Both the position numbers and the translations under genes were made by a program. Shown piece by piece: positions 26,244 through 34,377 of a DNA stretch of 54,399 bases. Numbering within the stretch: the stretch's first letter is position 1; each line of letters begins with the position of its first letter. The stretch spans positions 1-54,399 of the forward strand of contig WHSU01000020.1 of NCBI GenBank assembly GCA_009379925.1, written 5' to 3'. Source of the stretch: Dehalococcoidia bacterium (lineage in GTDB: Bacteria > Chloroflexota > Dehalococcoidia > UBA2979). Below the pieces are notes generated by a model. It saw only the letters and a list, made by a program, of their open reading frames with translations, did no database searches and was not told where the DNA came from.

Positions 26244-27134
26244 CTAGGTCGCGACCGCCGCGTTCGAGGTCGCCGGATCCCCCTCCGCACCGGGCGCACC
26301 GGGTGCGAGGGCCACTTCGGCGGCGCGCACGCGCTCCATCAGCAGCGCCGCCGTCACCACGCCGTGCTCCATGAAGTCGGCGATCACGTCGGCCACGGCG
26401 TCCGGCGCGTGGACCGCGACCTCGTGGCCGACACGGTTCAGGACGTGGAGGCTGGCGTTCGGGAGACGCTGGAAGTCGCGCAGGTTCGCGCGCAGCAGCC
26501 CGTCCGCCGCCCCCGCGATCACGAGCGTTGGCGTCGCGATCTCGCCCAGCCGCTCGCCGGCGCGCAACTCGCTCATCGTGCGCGCGCCGCCATCGAAGTG
26601 TCCGTCCGAGCACTCGAGGATGTGCCGGACGCGGTCCGCGAACCACTCCTCGGTCTCCACCTCGGGCCGTATGCGCATCGCGCGGTGCTGGCGCAGCATC
26701 GCGTCCACGTCTCGCTCCACGCGGCGGCGGCGGGCGGCCTCGCGCAGCGGGGTGGCGGGGCCGGTCCCGTCCGCCGGGATGGCCGCCACGAGGACCAGCC
26801 GCTCGAGCCGCTCCGGGTACTCCAGCGCGAGCCAGTATCCGATGCCGCCGCCCATCGAGTGCCCGCCGAAGGTGAAGCGGTCGAGGCCCAGGTGGTCCGC
26901 CACGCCGACCACGTCCGCGGCGTACTGCGGGATGTCGTAGCCGCCCTCGGTGTGGTCGCTCTCGCCGGTGCCGCGGCACTCCATCAGGATCACCTGGTAG
27001 CGGTCCTGCAACCGCTCGGCGACTGGCATCCAGTTGACCCGCGAGGCCGTGTAGCCATGGTGCAGCAGGATCGGCTCGCCGGCGCCTCGGACCTCATACC
27101 AGAGGTCCGCGCCATTCACCCGGACGTGTGGCAT
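26244..27134 (-). CDS. Alpha/beta hydrolase
   Basis: 296 residues. HGYTASRVNW (oxyanion hole), VILMECRGTGESD, the nucleophile elbow GGHSMGGG (serine), LVIAGAADGLL (acid-bearing strand) and LNRVGHEVAVHAP (histidine) make a complete triad. The C-terminal ~30 residues are a Gly/Ala/Pro-rich tail without fold. ATG start with AAGGGG upstream. It lies 23 bases after the acyl-CoA synthetase on the same strand, so the two may be one transcript in degradation of a carboxylic acid or ester. Substrate unknown. Confidence 0.85.
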   Translation of the reverse strand: MPHVRVNGADLWYEVRGAGEPILLHHGYTASRVNWMPVAERLQDRYQVILMECRGTGESDHTEGGYDIPQYAADVVGVADHLGLDRFTFGGHSMGGGIGYWLALEYPERLERLVLVAAIPADGTGPATPLREAARRRRVERDVDAMLRQHRAMRIRPEVETEEWFADRVRHILECSDGHFDGGARTMSELRAGERLGEIATPTLVIAGAADGLLRANLRDFQRLPNASLHVLNRVGHEVAVHAPDAVADVIADFMEHGVVTAALLMERVRAAEVALAPGAPGAEGDPATSNAAVAT

Positions 27135-27157
27135 CGGTGTCCCCTTGCTCGCTCCGC

Positions 27158-28648
27158 TTAGCGCAGTTCGCGCTTCAGGATCTTGCCCGTGGGGCCCTTC
27201 GGCAGCGTGTCGATGAACTCGACGTGGCGCGGGTACTTGTAGGCTGCCAGGTGTTCCTTCGAGTAGGCCACGATCTCCTCCGACGTAGCTTGCTGGCCGG
27301 GCGCCAGCGCGACGACGGCTTTCACCTCTTCGCCGAGCCGCTCGTCGGGGATGCCGATGACTGCCGCTTCGGAGATAGCGGGGTGGCCGTACAGCACCTC
27401 CTCCACCTCCCGCGGGAACACGTTGTAGCCGCCCCGAATGATCATGTCCTTCTTGCGGTCGACGATGCTGTAGCAGCCGTCCTCGTCTCGCACGCCGATG
27501 TCACCCGAGTGGAACCAGCCATTCTTGATGGTCTCCGCCGTGGCATCCGGGTTCCGCCAGTAGCCCCTCATGATGTTGTGGCCGCGGATACAGATCTCGC
27601 CTGGGTCCCCGTCCGCGACCGGGCGGTCGTCGTCATCGAGGATCGCCATCTCCACGCCCCAGACCGGGTAGCCGATGGAGCCGACTTTGCGCGGGCGGTC
27701 CATGGTGTTGAAGCTGGCGACCGGCGAGGTCTCCGAGAGCCCGTAGCCCTCCAGGATCTGCACGGGATAGCGCCGTTCGAAGGCCTTCATCACCTCCACC
27801 GGCATGGCGGCGCCGCCGGTCACGGCATACTTGAGCGAGGGCAACTTGTACTGTTCGCCGCCCTCGTGGTGGAGCAGCGCGAAGTACATGGTGGGCACCC
27901 CGGCGAAATAGGTGACCTGGTGCGCCTCGATCAGGTCGAAGGCGTCCTGCGCCGTGAACCGGGGCAGCAGCACGCAGGTGCCCCCGGCAGCGATCATCGC
28001 GTTCTGCACCGCCGTCTGGCCGAACGAGTGGAAGAGCGGCAGCGTCGCCAGCGCCACGTCGTCCGGGCCGAGGGGGATCAGCCGAGGGAAGACCTGCGCG
28101 CAGTTCAGCAGCAGGTTCGAGTGCGTCAGCTCCGCGCCCTTTGGCTTCCCCGTCGTGCCTGACGTGTAGAGGATCACCGCCGTGTCGTCGGCGCTCGTCG
28201 GGTGAGGAGCGTCGAGTGGCGCGCAGCCGGCCAGCGAGTCGAGCGCCGGGGCCTCAGAGCCGTCCGCCCAGATCACCGGTACCCCGGCCGCCTCGGCGCC
28301 CGCGCGCGCGGCGTCCGCGAAGAGGGGATGCGCGATCAGCAGCTTCGCCTCCGAGTCCTCGATGTGGTAGGCCACTTCGCCCGCGACCAGGAGGACGTTG
28401 AGCGGCACGACGGCGGCGCCGGCGTAGAGGATGCCGAAGTAGGCCATGGTGAACTGCGGCACGTTCGGCACCATGAGCGCCACCCGGTCGCCCGGCTCGA
28501 TGCCCCGCTCGCGAAGCCCCGTCGCAATGCCACGCGCGGCGCGGTCCAGCGCGGCGTAGCTGACGGCGTCCCCGCTGACCCTGAGGGCGGGGTGGTCTGG
28601 CCGCGTCGCGGCCGAGGCCTGGAGGATGGTGCCAAGATTCAGCGACAT
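27158..28648 (-). CDS. AMP-dependent acyl-CoA synthetase/ligase
   Basis: 496 residues. Activates a carboxylic acid with ATP to an acyl-adenylate and then to its CoA thioester. P-loop ILYTSGTTGKPKGAELTH, A4/A5 LEGYGLSETSP, the hinge FHSGDIGVRDEDGC, SIVDRKKDMIIRGGYNVFP and the C-terminal catalytic lysine in LPKGPTGKILKREL are intact. Length and motifs match long-chain fatty-acid or short aryl-acid CoA ligases. The start is ATG at 28648 with GGGAGA upstream; longer open frame beyond it lacks a binding site. Hydrolase downstream in the same direction. Confidence 0.94.
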   Translation of the reverse strand: MSLNLGTILQASAATRPDHPALRVSGDAVSYAALDRAARGIATGLRERGIEPGDRVALMVPNVPQFTMAYFGILYAGAAVVPLNVLLVAGEVAYHIEDSEAKLLIAHPLFADAARAGAEAAGVPVIWADGSEAPALDSLAGCAPLDAPHPTSADDTAVILYTSGTTGKPKGAELTHSNLLLNCAQVFPRLIPLGPDDVALATLPLFHSFGQTAVQNAMIAAGGTCVLLPRFTAQDAFDLIEAHQVTYFAGVPTMYFALLHHEGGEQYKLPSLKYAVTGGAAMPVEVMKAFERRYPVQILEGYGLSETSPVASFNTMDRPRKVGSIGYPVWGVEMAILDDDDRPVADGDPGEICIRGHNIMRGYWRNPDATAETIKNGWFHSGDIGVRDEDGCYSIVDRKKDMIIRGGYNVFPREVEEVLYGHPAISEAAVIGIPDERLGEEVKAVVALAPGQQATSEEIVAYSKEHLAAYKYPRHVEFIDTLPKGPTGKILKRELR

Positions 28649-28821
28649 GGACGTCTCCCTGGAGGTGCCGGGCCAGAGGTCCGGCGCGTACGGCAGGGCC
28701 GGGTGTCGCGCACTATAACAAGGCGAGGGACGCGCAGGCGGTGGACGCCACACGTCACGCTCGCGTAGAAGAGCCACGGGCGCCCGAGCACGACCGGGGC
28801 GCGGGGGGAGGGGGTCGACGT

Positions 28822-30218
28822 ATGACGGCAGGCACACTGGCCGTGACGGGAGGTCGCGTGTGGGACGGCACGGGATCGGCGCCGCTCGATGGCGCGACCG
28901 TGCTCATCGAGGACGGGCGCATCACCGCCCTCAGTGCGGGGATTGAGCCGCCGGCCGGCATCGAGCGCATCGAGGCGGGCGGGCGCTTCGTCATGCCGGG
29001 GTTGATCGACAGCCACGTGCACGTGCTGCTGTCCGGCGAGGACCAGTCGCTGCCCGCGTTCCTCGGCGCGGGCGTCACCAGCGTCCGCGACGTGGGCGGA
29101 CGGACGGACGAGATGCTGCGGCTACGCGAGGAGGTCGCGAGCGGGTCACGCGTCGGCCCCCGCGTCTTCACGCACGGCCCGCTCCTGGACGGCGACCCGA
29201 CGATCTTCCCGGGCGGTGCCGGTATGGACTCGATCCTGCACACCGAGGCGCTGAAGACGCCCGAGGAGGGCTCGGCGGGGTGCGCGACCTCATCGAGCGT
29301 GGCGTCGACGGCATCAAGCTCTACGCGGGCCTGCGACCGGACCTCGTCCGCCCGATGATCGAGGCCGCCGGCGGACGCGTGCCAGTGACGGGACACCTCG
29401 GGCGCACGTGGGCCAGCGAGGCGGCCGAGGCGGGCATCAACTGCCTGGAGCACGTACACGCGACGTGCTACCAGGACGTCGCTCGACCGGAGGACCGGCA
29501 CACCCGCGAGGGCGGCAATGGCGGCATGCCGAATTACTGGACGTGGCTGAACGAGGGCTGGGCGCGCGCCGACCTCGATGCGCCGCACGTGCAGCAGTTC
29601 ATCGCGCTGCTCGTCGAGCGGGAGGTCGCACTGAGCCCGACCACGGTGCTGATCACCAACGGCATCGCCACCACGGAATCGATGCACGAGCCGGGCATGC
29701 GCTACCTGCCTCGGAAGATGGGCACGCGCATCGAGGAGCGCAACGAGCGCATGCGGCGGATGCGCGAGGCGGCGGAGCAGGCCGGCCGGCCGATGCCGTC
29801 GCGCGATCCCGACACCGGCGCGAGGGCACGGGCCCAGGAGATGGAGTTCCTGCGCCGCTTCCACGCCGCTGGCGGGCGGCTCGCGCCCAGTACCGACTGC
29901 GGCTCGCACACGGGCCTGGTGCCGGGCTTCTCGCTGCTGCACGAGCTGGAGGTGCTGGTCGAGGCCGGCATCGGCACCTCGGACGTGCTCCAGGCGGCGA
30001 CGCGTGTGGCGGCCGAGGTGCTCTGGCGTGGCGACGAGCTCGGGACGCTGGAGGTCGGGAAGCGCGCCGACCTGCTCGTCCTTGACGGCGATCCGCTGGC
30101 GGACATCGCCGCCATCCGGACGGCGTCCACGGTCGTCAAGGATGGCGTCGCGCACCAGGCGGGTGAACTCCTGGCCTCGGTGCCGGCAGCCGCCGAGGCT
30201 GCAGGGGGCGGCGCTTAG
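28822..30218 (+). pseudogene. Amidohydrolase-family protein interrupted by a -1 frameshift
   Basis: Two frames together make one amidohydrolase of about 465 residues. The first (ATG 28822) carries MPGLIDSHVHVLL (metal-binding HxH), FLGAGVTSVRDVGG and ends in-frame sense at about 29276; after that it turns to nonsense and stops at 29358. The second frame takes over from about 29280 with VRDLIERGVDGIKLYAG, TGHLGR, EHVHATC, APSTDCGSHTG (catalytic Asp) and LEVGKRADLLVLDGDPLADI. The junction is GCGGGGTG; one extra G would restore the frame. It could be a real inactivation or a sequencing error in the G-run. The family hydrolyses amide or imide bonds, often imidazolonepropionase- or prolidase-like. 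It ends by overlapping the convergent DUF4097 gene by four bases. Confidence 0.8.
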
Positions 30219-31141
30219 ACGCCGCCGGCCACGACGCGGATGCTGCCGTTGTGCGCACGCACGCGCACCGTCGGCGCGTCCGCCGGCGGTCGCGTGAGGT
30301 AGTCGACCGGCAGGTCCGAACGCACCGAGCCGTGGTGCGACTCCGCGTCCATGTAGAAGCCGGAGTCGCGCGTCACGGCGAGCCGCACGGAGCCGTGGTG
30401 GACGTTGATCGACCCGGCGTGCGCCACACGCCCTCGGTACTCGACTGACCCGGCGGTCGTCGAGATGTCGAAGGGCCCGTCGATGTCCTCCAGGCGGATG
30501 CGACCCGAGCGCCCGCGGACCGAGATGGCCCCGACGACCTCCCGTGCGGTCACGGAGCCGCTCCGGGTCTCCAGTCGCACGTCGCCCCTCACCCGTTCCA
30601 CCTCGACCCGGCCTGAGCGCACGTCGACCGCCAGGTTGCCGGTGATACCGCGTGCCTCCGTGCCGCCGCTACGGGCCTCGATGGTGACGGCGCCGCTGAC
30701 GTCGCCCACCTCCACGCGCCCGGAGCGGCTCTCCACGTGCAGGTCCGCGTGCATCCCGTGCGCGCGCAGAGTCCCGCTGCGGTGCGCCGCGTAGACCAGG
30801 CAGCCGCGAGGCACCCGCACCTGCATCGCGACGCGCGTCCCGCCGCCCCAGCCGACGCCGACACGAAAGCCGAAGATCGTCAGCGCCCCGGAGGGCGACT
30901 CGTCGTGCTCGGGTGGACCGACGGTGACGATGTCGCCGGCCTGGTGCATCGGCAGGCGGATCGCATCGAGGCGCGCCTCCCCTTCGCGCTCGCTCTCAGC
31001 GTCCGCCGAGAGCTGCGCGACGAAGGAGATGTCCTCGCGGTCCTCCCCCACGACCACCAGTTCACCTCGGCTGTTGGCGACGCGCAGCGTGGGGCGCGGA
31101 CCGACCGAGAAGGTGCGCTCGACGGTGCGGTGGTACTGCAC
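30215..31141 (-). CDS. DUF4097-family beta-strand repeat protein
   Basis: 308 residues built of short beta repeats of the form SGRVEVxxVxGxVxxEARSG repeated about seven times between residues 115 and 270, giving the right-handed beta-helix or solenoid predicted for DUF4097. The N-terminal part has a RVANSRGELVVVGEDREDISF segment and is otherwise similar. No signal peptide, so cytoplasmic unless secreted otherwise. GTG start with GGAGGG upstream, 22 bases after the ribbon-helix-helix gene on the same strand, so cotranscribed. Role unknown; the family often accompanies regulators of envelope genes. Confidence 0.82.
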   Translation of the reverse strand: MQYHRTVERTFSVGPRPTLRVANSRGELVVVGEDREDISFVAQLSADAESEREGEARLDAIRLPMHQAGDIVTVGPPEHDESPSGALTIFGFRVGVGWGGGTRVAMQVRVPRGCLVYAAHRSGTLRAHGMHADLHVESRSGRVEVGDVSGAVTIEARSGGTEARGITGNLAVDVRSGRVEVERVRGDVRLETRSGSVTAREVVGAISVRGRSGRIRLEDIDGPFDISTTAGSVEYRGRVAHAGSINVHHGSVRLAVTRDSGFYMDAESHHGSVRSDLPVDYLTRPPADAPTVRVRAHNGSIRVVAGGV

Positions 31142-31163
31142 GAGGCCCTCCGAACGGCGGCCG

Positions 31164-31697
31164 CTAGCCGCCGATCCAGCCCTTCAGGCTTTGCCCGCCT
31201 CCGGGCCGGCGCGAACGGCCTCCGCGCTGCTCCGGCGGCTCCTCGCGGTCCTCGCGATCACCGCGCCGCTCGCGGACCTGCTGTGCGGCCTCGCGCGAGA
31301 CGAGGCGGATCAGCCACGAGTTGAGCGACACGCCCCCCTGCTCCGCCGCGAGCGCGGCGATGTCCTTCAACTCGGACGGCAGGCGCAGCGTGAGCCGGTC
31401 GATGTCGCCCTGGTCGAAGTCAAAGGCGAATTCCGTGCTCGGGATCTCCTCCGGAGATGGGCGGTTGACGGTCAGTTCCAGGCCATCCGGCTGGTAGATG
31501 AGCTGCGCGACGATGGCGCCGGCGGCGGCTTCGTTCACCTCCTGCACGACTTCCTGCAGGACGTCGTGCACGGCCCTTCGCAGGGAGTCGCGCCCGGCGT
31601 TGAGCAGGCGCTCGAAGGCCGCGCGCTGCCGTTCGTCTTCGATCAACTCGAGGGTCGGGGCGAAGGCATCGAGGACGTCGTCCACCTGGATGCGCAT
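31164..31697 (-). CDS. Ribbon-helix-helix (HicB/Arc-like) DNA-binding protein
   Basis: 177 residues from ATG at 31697, picked for AAGGAG seven bases upstream. An N-terminal helical region (1-65, amphipathic, likely dimerisation) precedes a strand pair (LIYQPDGLELTVNR) and then RLTLRLPSELKDIAALAAEQGGVSLNSWLIRLVSREAAQQV, the strand-helix-helix pattern of ribbon-helix-helix regulators. A basic, Gly-rich tail (RERRGDREDREEPP) may contact nucleic acid. It heads an operon with the DUF4097 gene. Perfect palindromes lie upstream at 31898-31931 and could be its operator. No HicA-like toxin gene is adjacent. Confidence 0.72.
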   Translation of the reverse strand: MRIQVDDVLDAFAPTLELIEDERQRAAFERLLNAGRDSLRRAVHDVLQEVVQEVNEAAAGAIVAQLIYQPDGLELTVNRPSPEEIPSTEFAFDFDQGDIDRLTLRLPSELKDIAALAAEQGGVSLNSWLIRLVSREAAQQVRERRGDREDREEPPEQRGGRSRRPGGGQSLKGWIGG

Positions 31698-31897
31698 GCG
31701 GGCGCTCCTTCCACGGTCATCGGCCTCGGCGGTCATCGCGGGCCGTCCGGTCCGCGGCGCACCGGGCACGCGAGGTGAGGATGCGCCGATTCTCGCATCG
31801 GAGGAAGGTGGATGCGACCAAGCATGCTCGCGGGGGCGAAGTCGGGCGCGAACGGCGCTCGGGTGGCCTCGCAATGACGGCGTTCGCCCGTGGAGTT

Positions 31898-31931
31898 CAT
31901 GATGCCATCATGACGTCAAAGCGGCGTCATG
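31898..31931. promoter_or_regulatory. Overlapping palindromes upstream of the ribbon-helix-helix gene
   Basis: CATGATGCCATCATG (31898-31912) is a perfect 15-bp palindrome. It overlaps TGACGTCA (31911-31918) and the inverted pair CATGACG (31909-31915)/CGTCATG (31925-31931). TGACGTCA recurs at 32054-32061, just after the start of the downstream kinase gene. This suggests a cooperative operator between divergent genes; the rest of 31698-32052 shows only a -10-like TATACC at 31953-31958. Confidence 0.45.
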
Positions 31932-32052
31932 TCAACTCGAATGTTGGGGTGTTATACCATCCGCCCGTTCGGCACTCACCGCGCTTCGGAGGAACACCAT
32001 CGCCACCACTCTCGCTTGACCCGGCCTGCGCCTCCCTGCCACGCTGGGCGAC

Positions 32053-33237
32053 GTGACGTCAGAGTGGCTCACCCACGCGCTCCGCTCCTGCGGGGCCATC
32101 GAAGAGTCGCGTGTCGTCGCCTTCGGGTGGCAGGTCCTCGGCGAGGGCGCCGGATTCATCGGCCAGCTCGGGCGCATCACGCTGGAGTACGACCGCGAGG
32201 AGGCCGGTGCGCCGGCCTCGGTGATTGGCAAGTTCCCCTCGCCCATCCCCCAGAACCGAGGCTTCGGTGTCGTCGCCGGCCTGTACGAGACCGAAATCCG
32301 CTTCTACCACGAACTCGCCGGCGAGGTCGGCGTGCGCGTGCCTCGGTGCTACTTCGCCGAGTGCGACCCCGAGCCGCGCTCGTCTGCCCTGGTCGCAAGG
32401 CTGCTGGCGCGGCTACCGGGACGCGTCACCATGATGCTGCTGGATACCCTGACCGCGCAGGCGGCGAAGAGCCCGAGGCGCTACGCCCTGCTGATGGAGG
32501 ACCTCGAGCCGGCGCGGGTGGGGGACCAGGTGGCGGGCTGCGGTATGGACGAGGCGCGCCTGGCGCTCGCGTACCTCGCGCGGCTGCACGCCACGATGTG
32601 GGACCACCCCGCGCTGGACGGGACGCCGTGGCTGCGCCGCCTGGACGCCGACTCGGCGTTGATCCACGGCCTCACCGTGCGCACCTGGCCGACGTTCGTC
32701 GAGCGCTACCGGGACGACATCCCCAGCATCGTCGAACTCGGCCGCTGGCTGGACCGCAACGGCGAGGCGGTGTTGCGCCGCATGGCCGGGTCACCCCGGA
32801 CGTTACTCCACGGCGACTACCGGCTGGACAACGTCTTCTTCCACGACGGCATCGCGGAGGGCGCCGAGCCTGTGGGTGACAGCGCGGACGCCGCGGTCAC
32901 GGTCATCGACTGGCAGGCGGTGCGCACGGGCAACCCGATGATCGACGTGGCGTACTTCCTGCGGCCCAACGTCTCGCCCGAGTGCGCCGAGGCCTCCGAG
33001 GAGGAGCTGGTGCGCCGCTATCACGACGTGCTCGTGGCCCATGGCGTGCGCGACTACTCGTGGGAACAGTGCTGGGACGACCACACGGTGGCCCTCGTGT
33101 GGCTCGCGATGCAGGGCGCGTTCCTCCTGGGCGCCCTCGACCTCTCGCATGAGCGAGGCGTCGAACTGATCGACCGGGCGGTGGGCCGCGCCGGGCCGCG
33201 CATCGCGCGCATCGACCTGTCCGCCCTGCAACTGTAG
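32053..33237 (+). CDS. Phosphotransferase family protein (ecdysteroid-kinase/APH-like)
   Basis: 394 residues. GEGAGFIGQLGRITLEYD serves as nucleotide loop, SVIGKFPSP carries the ATP-binding lysine, LLMEDLEPARVGDQVAG is the hinge, HGDYRLDN is the catalytic loop and VTVIDWQAVRTGNPMIDVAYFL provides the metal-binding Asp and the DVAYF motif of the DUF1679/EcKinase group. These kinases phosphorylate hydroxylated lipids or steroids in known cases; target here unknown. GTG start at 32053 has no clear ribosome-binding site. It faces away from the ribbon-helix-helix gene, sharing its control region. Confidence 0.82.
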   Translation: MTSEWLTHALRSCGAIEESRVVAFGWQVLGEGAGFIGQLGRITLEYDREEAGAPASVIGKFPSPIPQNRGFGVVAGLYETEIRFYHELAGEVGVRVPRCYFAECDPEPRSSALVARLLARLPGRVTMMLLDTLTAQAAKSPRRYALLMEDLEPARVGDQVAGCGMDEARLALAYLARLHATMWDHPALDGTPWLRRLDADSALIHGLTVRTWPTFVERYRDDIPSIVELGRWLDRNGEAVLRRMAGSPRTLLHGDYRLDNVFFHDGIAEGAEPVGDSADAAVTVIDWQAVRTGNPMIDVAYFLRPNVSPECAEASEEELVRRYHDVLVAHGVRDYSWEQCWDDHTVALVWLAMQGAFLLGALDLSHERGVELIDRAVGRAGPRIARIDLSALQL

Positions 33238-33264
33238 CCCCGCGCAGGGACTCGCCGGAGCGAC

Positions 33265-33270
33265 TATCCT
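33265..33270 (+). promoter_or_regulatory. Leaderless -10 element of the PAC2 gene
   Basis: TATCCT ends six bases before the GTG at 33277; the intervening sequence GTCGGG is too close to act as a ribosome-binding site. Confidence 0.5.
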
Positions 33271-33276
33271 GTCGGG

Positions 33277-34176
33277 GTGAGCGATCTACAGTTCAACGAC
33301 AGGCCCGAATTGCGGCGGCCGGTGCTCGTGACCGCCTTCTCCGGCTGGAACGACGCCGGCGAGGCGGCCACCAGCGCGATCCGTTTCATGGCGCGCCGCT
33401 GGCGCGGCAAGCACTTCGCGGAGATCGACCCGGAGCCCTACTACGACTTCACCCAGGTCCGTCCCACGGTGAAGCTCGAACGCGGCGAGCGCGTCATCGA
33501 GTGGCCGCCCAACCGCTTCATCGGCCGCAAGCGCGAAGACCGCGACCGTGACCTCGTACTGCTACAGGGCACCGAGCCGCACCTCGCCTGGCACCACTAC
33601 GTGGACTGCGTCATCGAGTTCTGCCGCGAGTACCGGGTGTCTGCCGTGGTCACCCTCGGTGCGTTGCTCTCGGAGGTCAGCCACGCGCACCCCGTGCGCG
33701 TCAGCGGCGGGTCGAGCGACGAGGAGCTGGCGGCCATGCTCGGCCTGGGCCCGCGCACAGCCTCCCGCTACGAGGGCCCCACGGGCATCGTCGGCGTGCT
33801 GGGCCAGGCGCTGCGTGACGAGGGCATCCCCACCGCCTCAGTGTGGGCCAACATGCCGTTCTATGTGCAGCGCTCGCCCAACCCCAAGGGCTCGCTCGCG
33901 ATCCTCGAGCGCCTCAACAGCGGGTTCGGGCTGGACATGACGCTGCACGACCTAGAGGTCTTCGCCGCCCGCTTCGATGCCCAGGTGGCGGCCGACCTGG
34001 CGCGCAACCCGGAGCTGGCGGAGTTTGCCCGCCGCCTCGAAGACGACAGCCCGGACGAAGACGACGAGCCGGCGATCACGCCGCCGGAGGACGTGGAACT
34101 CCCGGACGCACAGTCGATGGTGGACGAACTCGAACGCTTCCTGCGCGGCCAGCGCGGGGAGGACGACCGGGAGTAG
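33277..34176 (+). CDS. PAC2-family (proteasome-assembly-chaperone-like) protein
   Basis: 299 residues. LVTAFSGWNDAGEAATSAIRFM, the strand VVTLGALLSEVSHAHPVRVSG and the segment YEGPTGIVGVLGQALRDEGIPTASVWANMPFYV are the recognisable PAC2 blocks, an AMP-nucleosidase-like fold. Its C-terminus is acidic (DDSPDEDDEPAITPPEDVELPDAQSM) and may form a flexible hook. In actinobacteria such proteins accompany the proteasome; no proteasome gene is in this window. GTG start, probably leaderless. It ends 20 bases before the pyr promoter and is likely separate from that operon. Confidence 0.82.
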   Translation: MSDLQFNDRPELRRPVLVTAFSGWNDAGEAATSAIRFMARRWRGKHFAEIDPEPYYDFTQVRPTVKLERGERVIEWPPNRFIGRKREDRDRDLVLLQGTEPHLAWHHYVDCVIEFCREYRVSAVVTLGALLSEVSHAHPVRVSGGSSDEELAAMLGLGPRTASRYEGPTGIVGVLGQALRDEGIPTASVWANMPFYVQRSPNPKGSLAILERLNSGFGLDMTLHDLEVFAARFDAQVAADLARNPELAEFARRLEDDSPDEDDEPAITPPEDVELPDAQSMVDELERFLRGQRGEDDRE

Positions 34177-34195
34177 ACGGTCGCCGGGCCTACGT

Positions 34196-34225
34196 TTGCC
34201 GCTCGTTCTGGGCGGGTGCTATCCT
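34196..34225 (+). promoter_or_regulatory. pyr operon promoter
   Basis: TTGCCG (34196-34201), 18-base spacer and TATCCT (34220-34225) give a predicted transcript start near 34232, about 138 bases before the pyrR start and just before the PyrR-binding hairpin. Confidence 0.6.
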
Positions 34226-34243
34226 CCGTCTCAGAGCAGAACA

Positions 34244-34284
34244 GCGCTTCTTTTAAGCCGGTCCAGCGAGGCCGGGAAGGACGC
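34244..34284 (+). promoter_or_regulatory. PyrR-binding RNA hairpin in the pyr leader
   Basis: The upper stem CCGG (34258-34261)/CCGG (34272-34275) carries the loop TCCAGCGAGG, matching the conserved PyrR target (loop CNGNGAGG with GGxAAGG on the 3' side). A lower stem CTTC (34247-34250)/GAAG (34276-34279) and an outer GCG/CGC pair, with an internal bulge, complete it. UMP-bound PyrR binding here favours termination downstream in known cases. Confidence 0.75.
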
Positions 34285-34290
34285 AGTCCG

Positions 34291-34377
34291 ATGACCACGC
34301 CGTCCGGCGCCTGTAGCCACACGCGCACCTCGGATCGCCGTTTCCCCCTCCCGATCGGGAGGGTTTTTTATGCGTGA
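34291..34377 (+). CDS. Possible 28-residue leader peptide of the pyr operon
   Basis: ATG at 34291, stop TGA at 34375-34377, overlapping the first codons of pyrR in another frame. A GGAAGG (34275-34280) ten bases upstream is inside the 3' strand of the PyrR-binding hairpin. The frame passes through the intrinsic terminator. Translation could both prevent the terminator from forming and be blocked by PyrR. Its composition is ordinary; it may be only a chance ORF. Confidence 0.3.
   Translation: MTTPSGACSHTRTSDRRFPLPIGRVFYA
34346..34369 (+). terminator. Intrinsic terminator (attenuator) overlapping the pyrR ribosome-binding site
   Basis: CCCTCCCGATCGGGAGGG followed by six T residues, directly before the pyrR ATG at 34370. 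The 3' arm GGGAGGG is the only Shine-Dalgarno for pyrR, so the hairpin can act on both transcription and translation. Confidence 0.88.

Noticed and set aside
26364..28768. Plus-strand frames opposite the hydrolase and acyl-CoA synthetase genes.
   Set aside because: The minus-strand genes have complete family motifs, while the plus-strand translations have none.
29280..30218. Second amidohydrolase frame as an independent gene.
   Set aside because: It lacks the HxH metal motif and continues the first frame exactly; treated as one broken gene.
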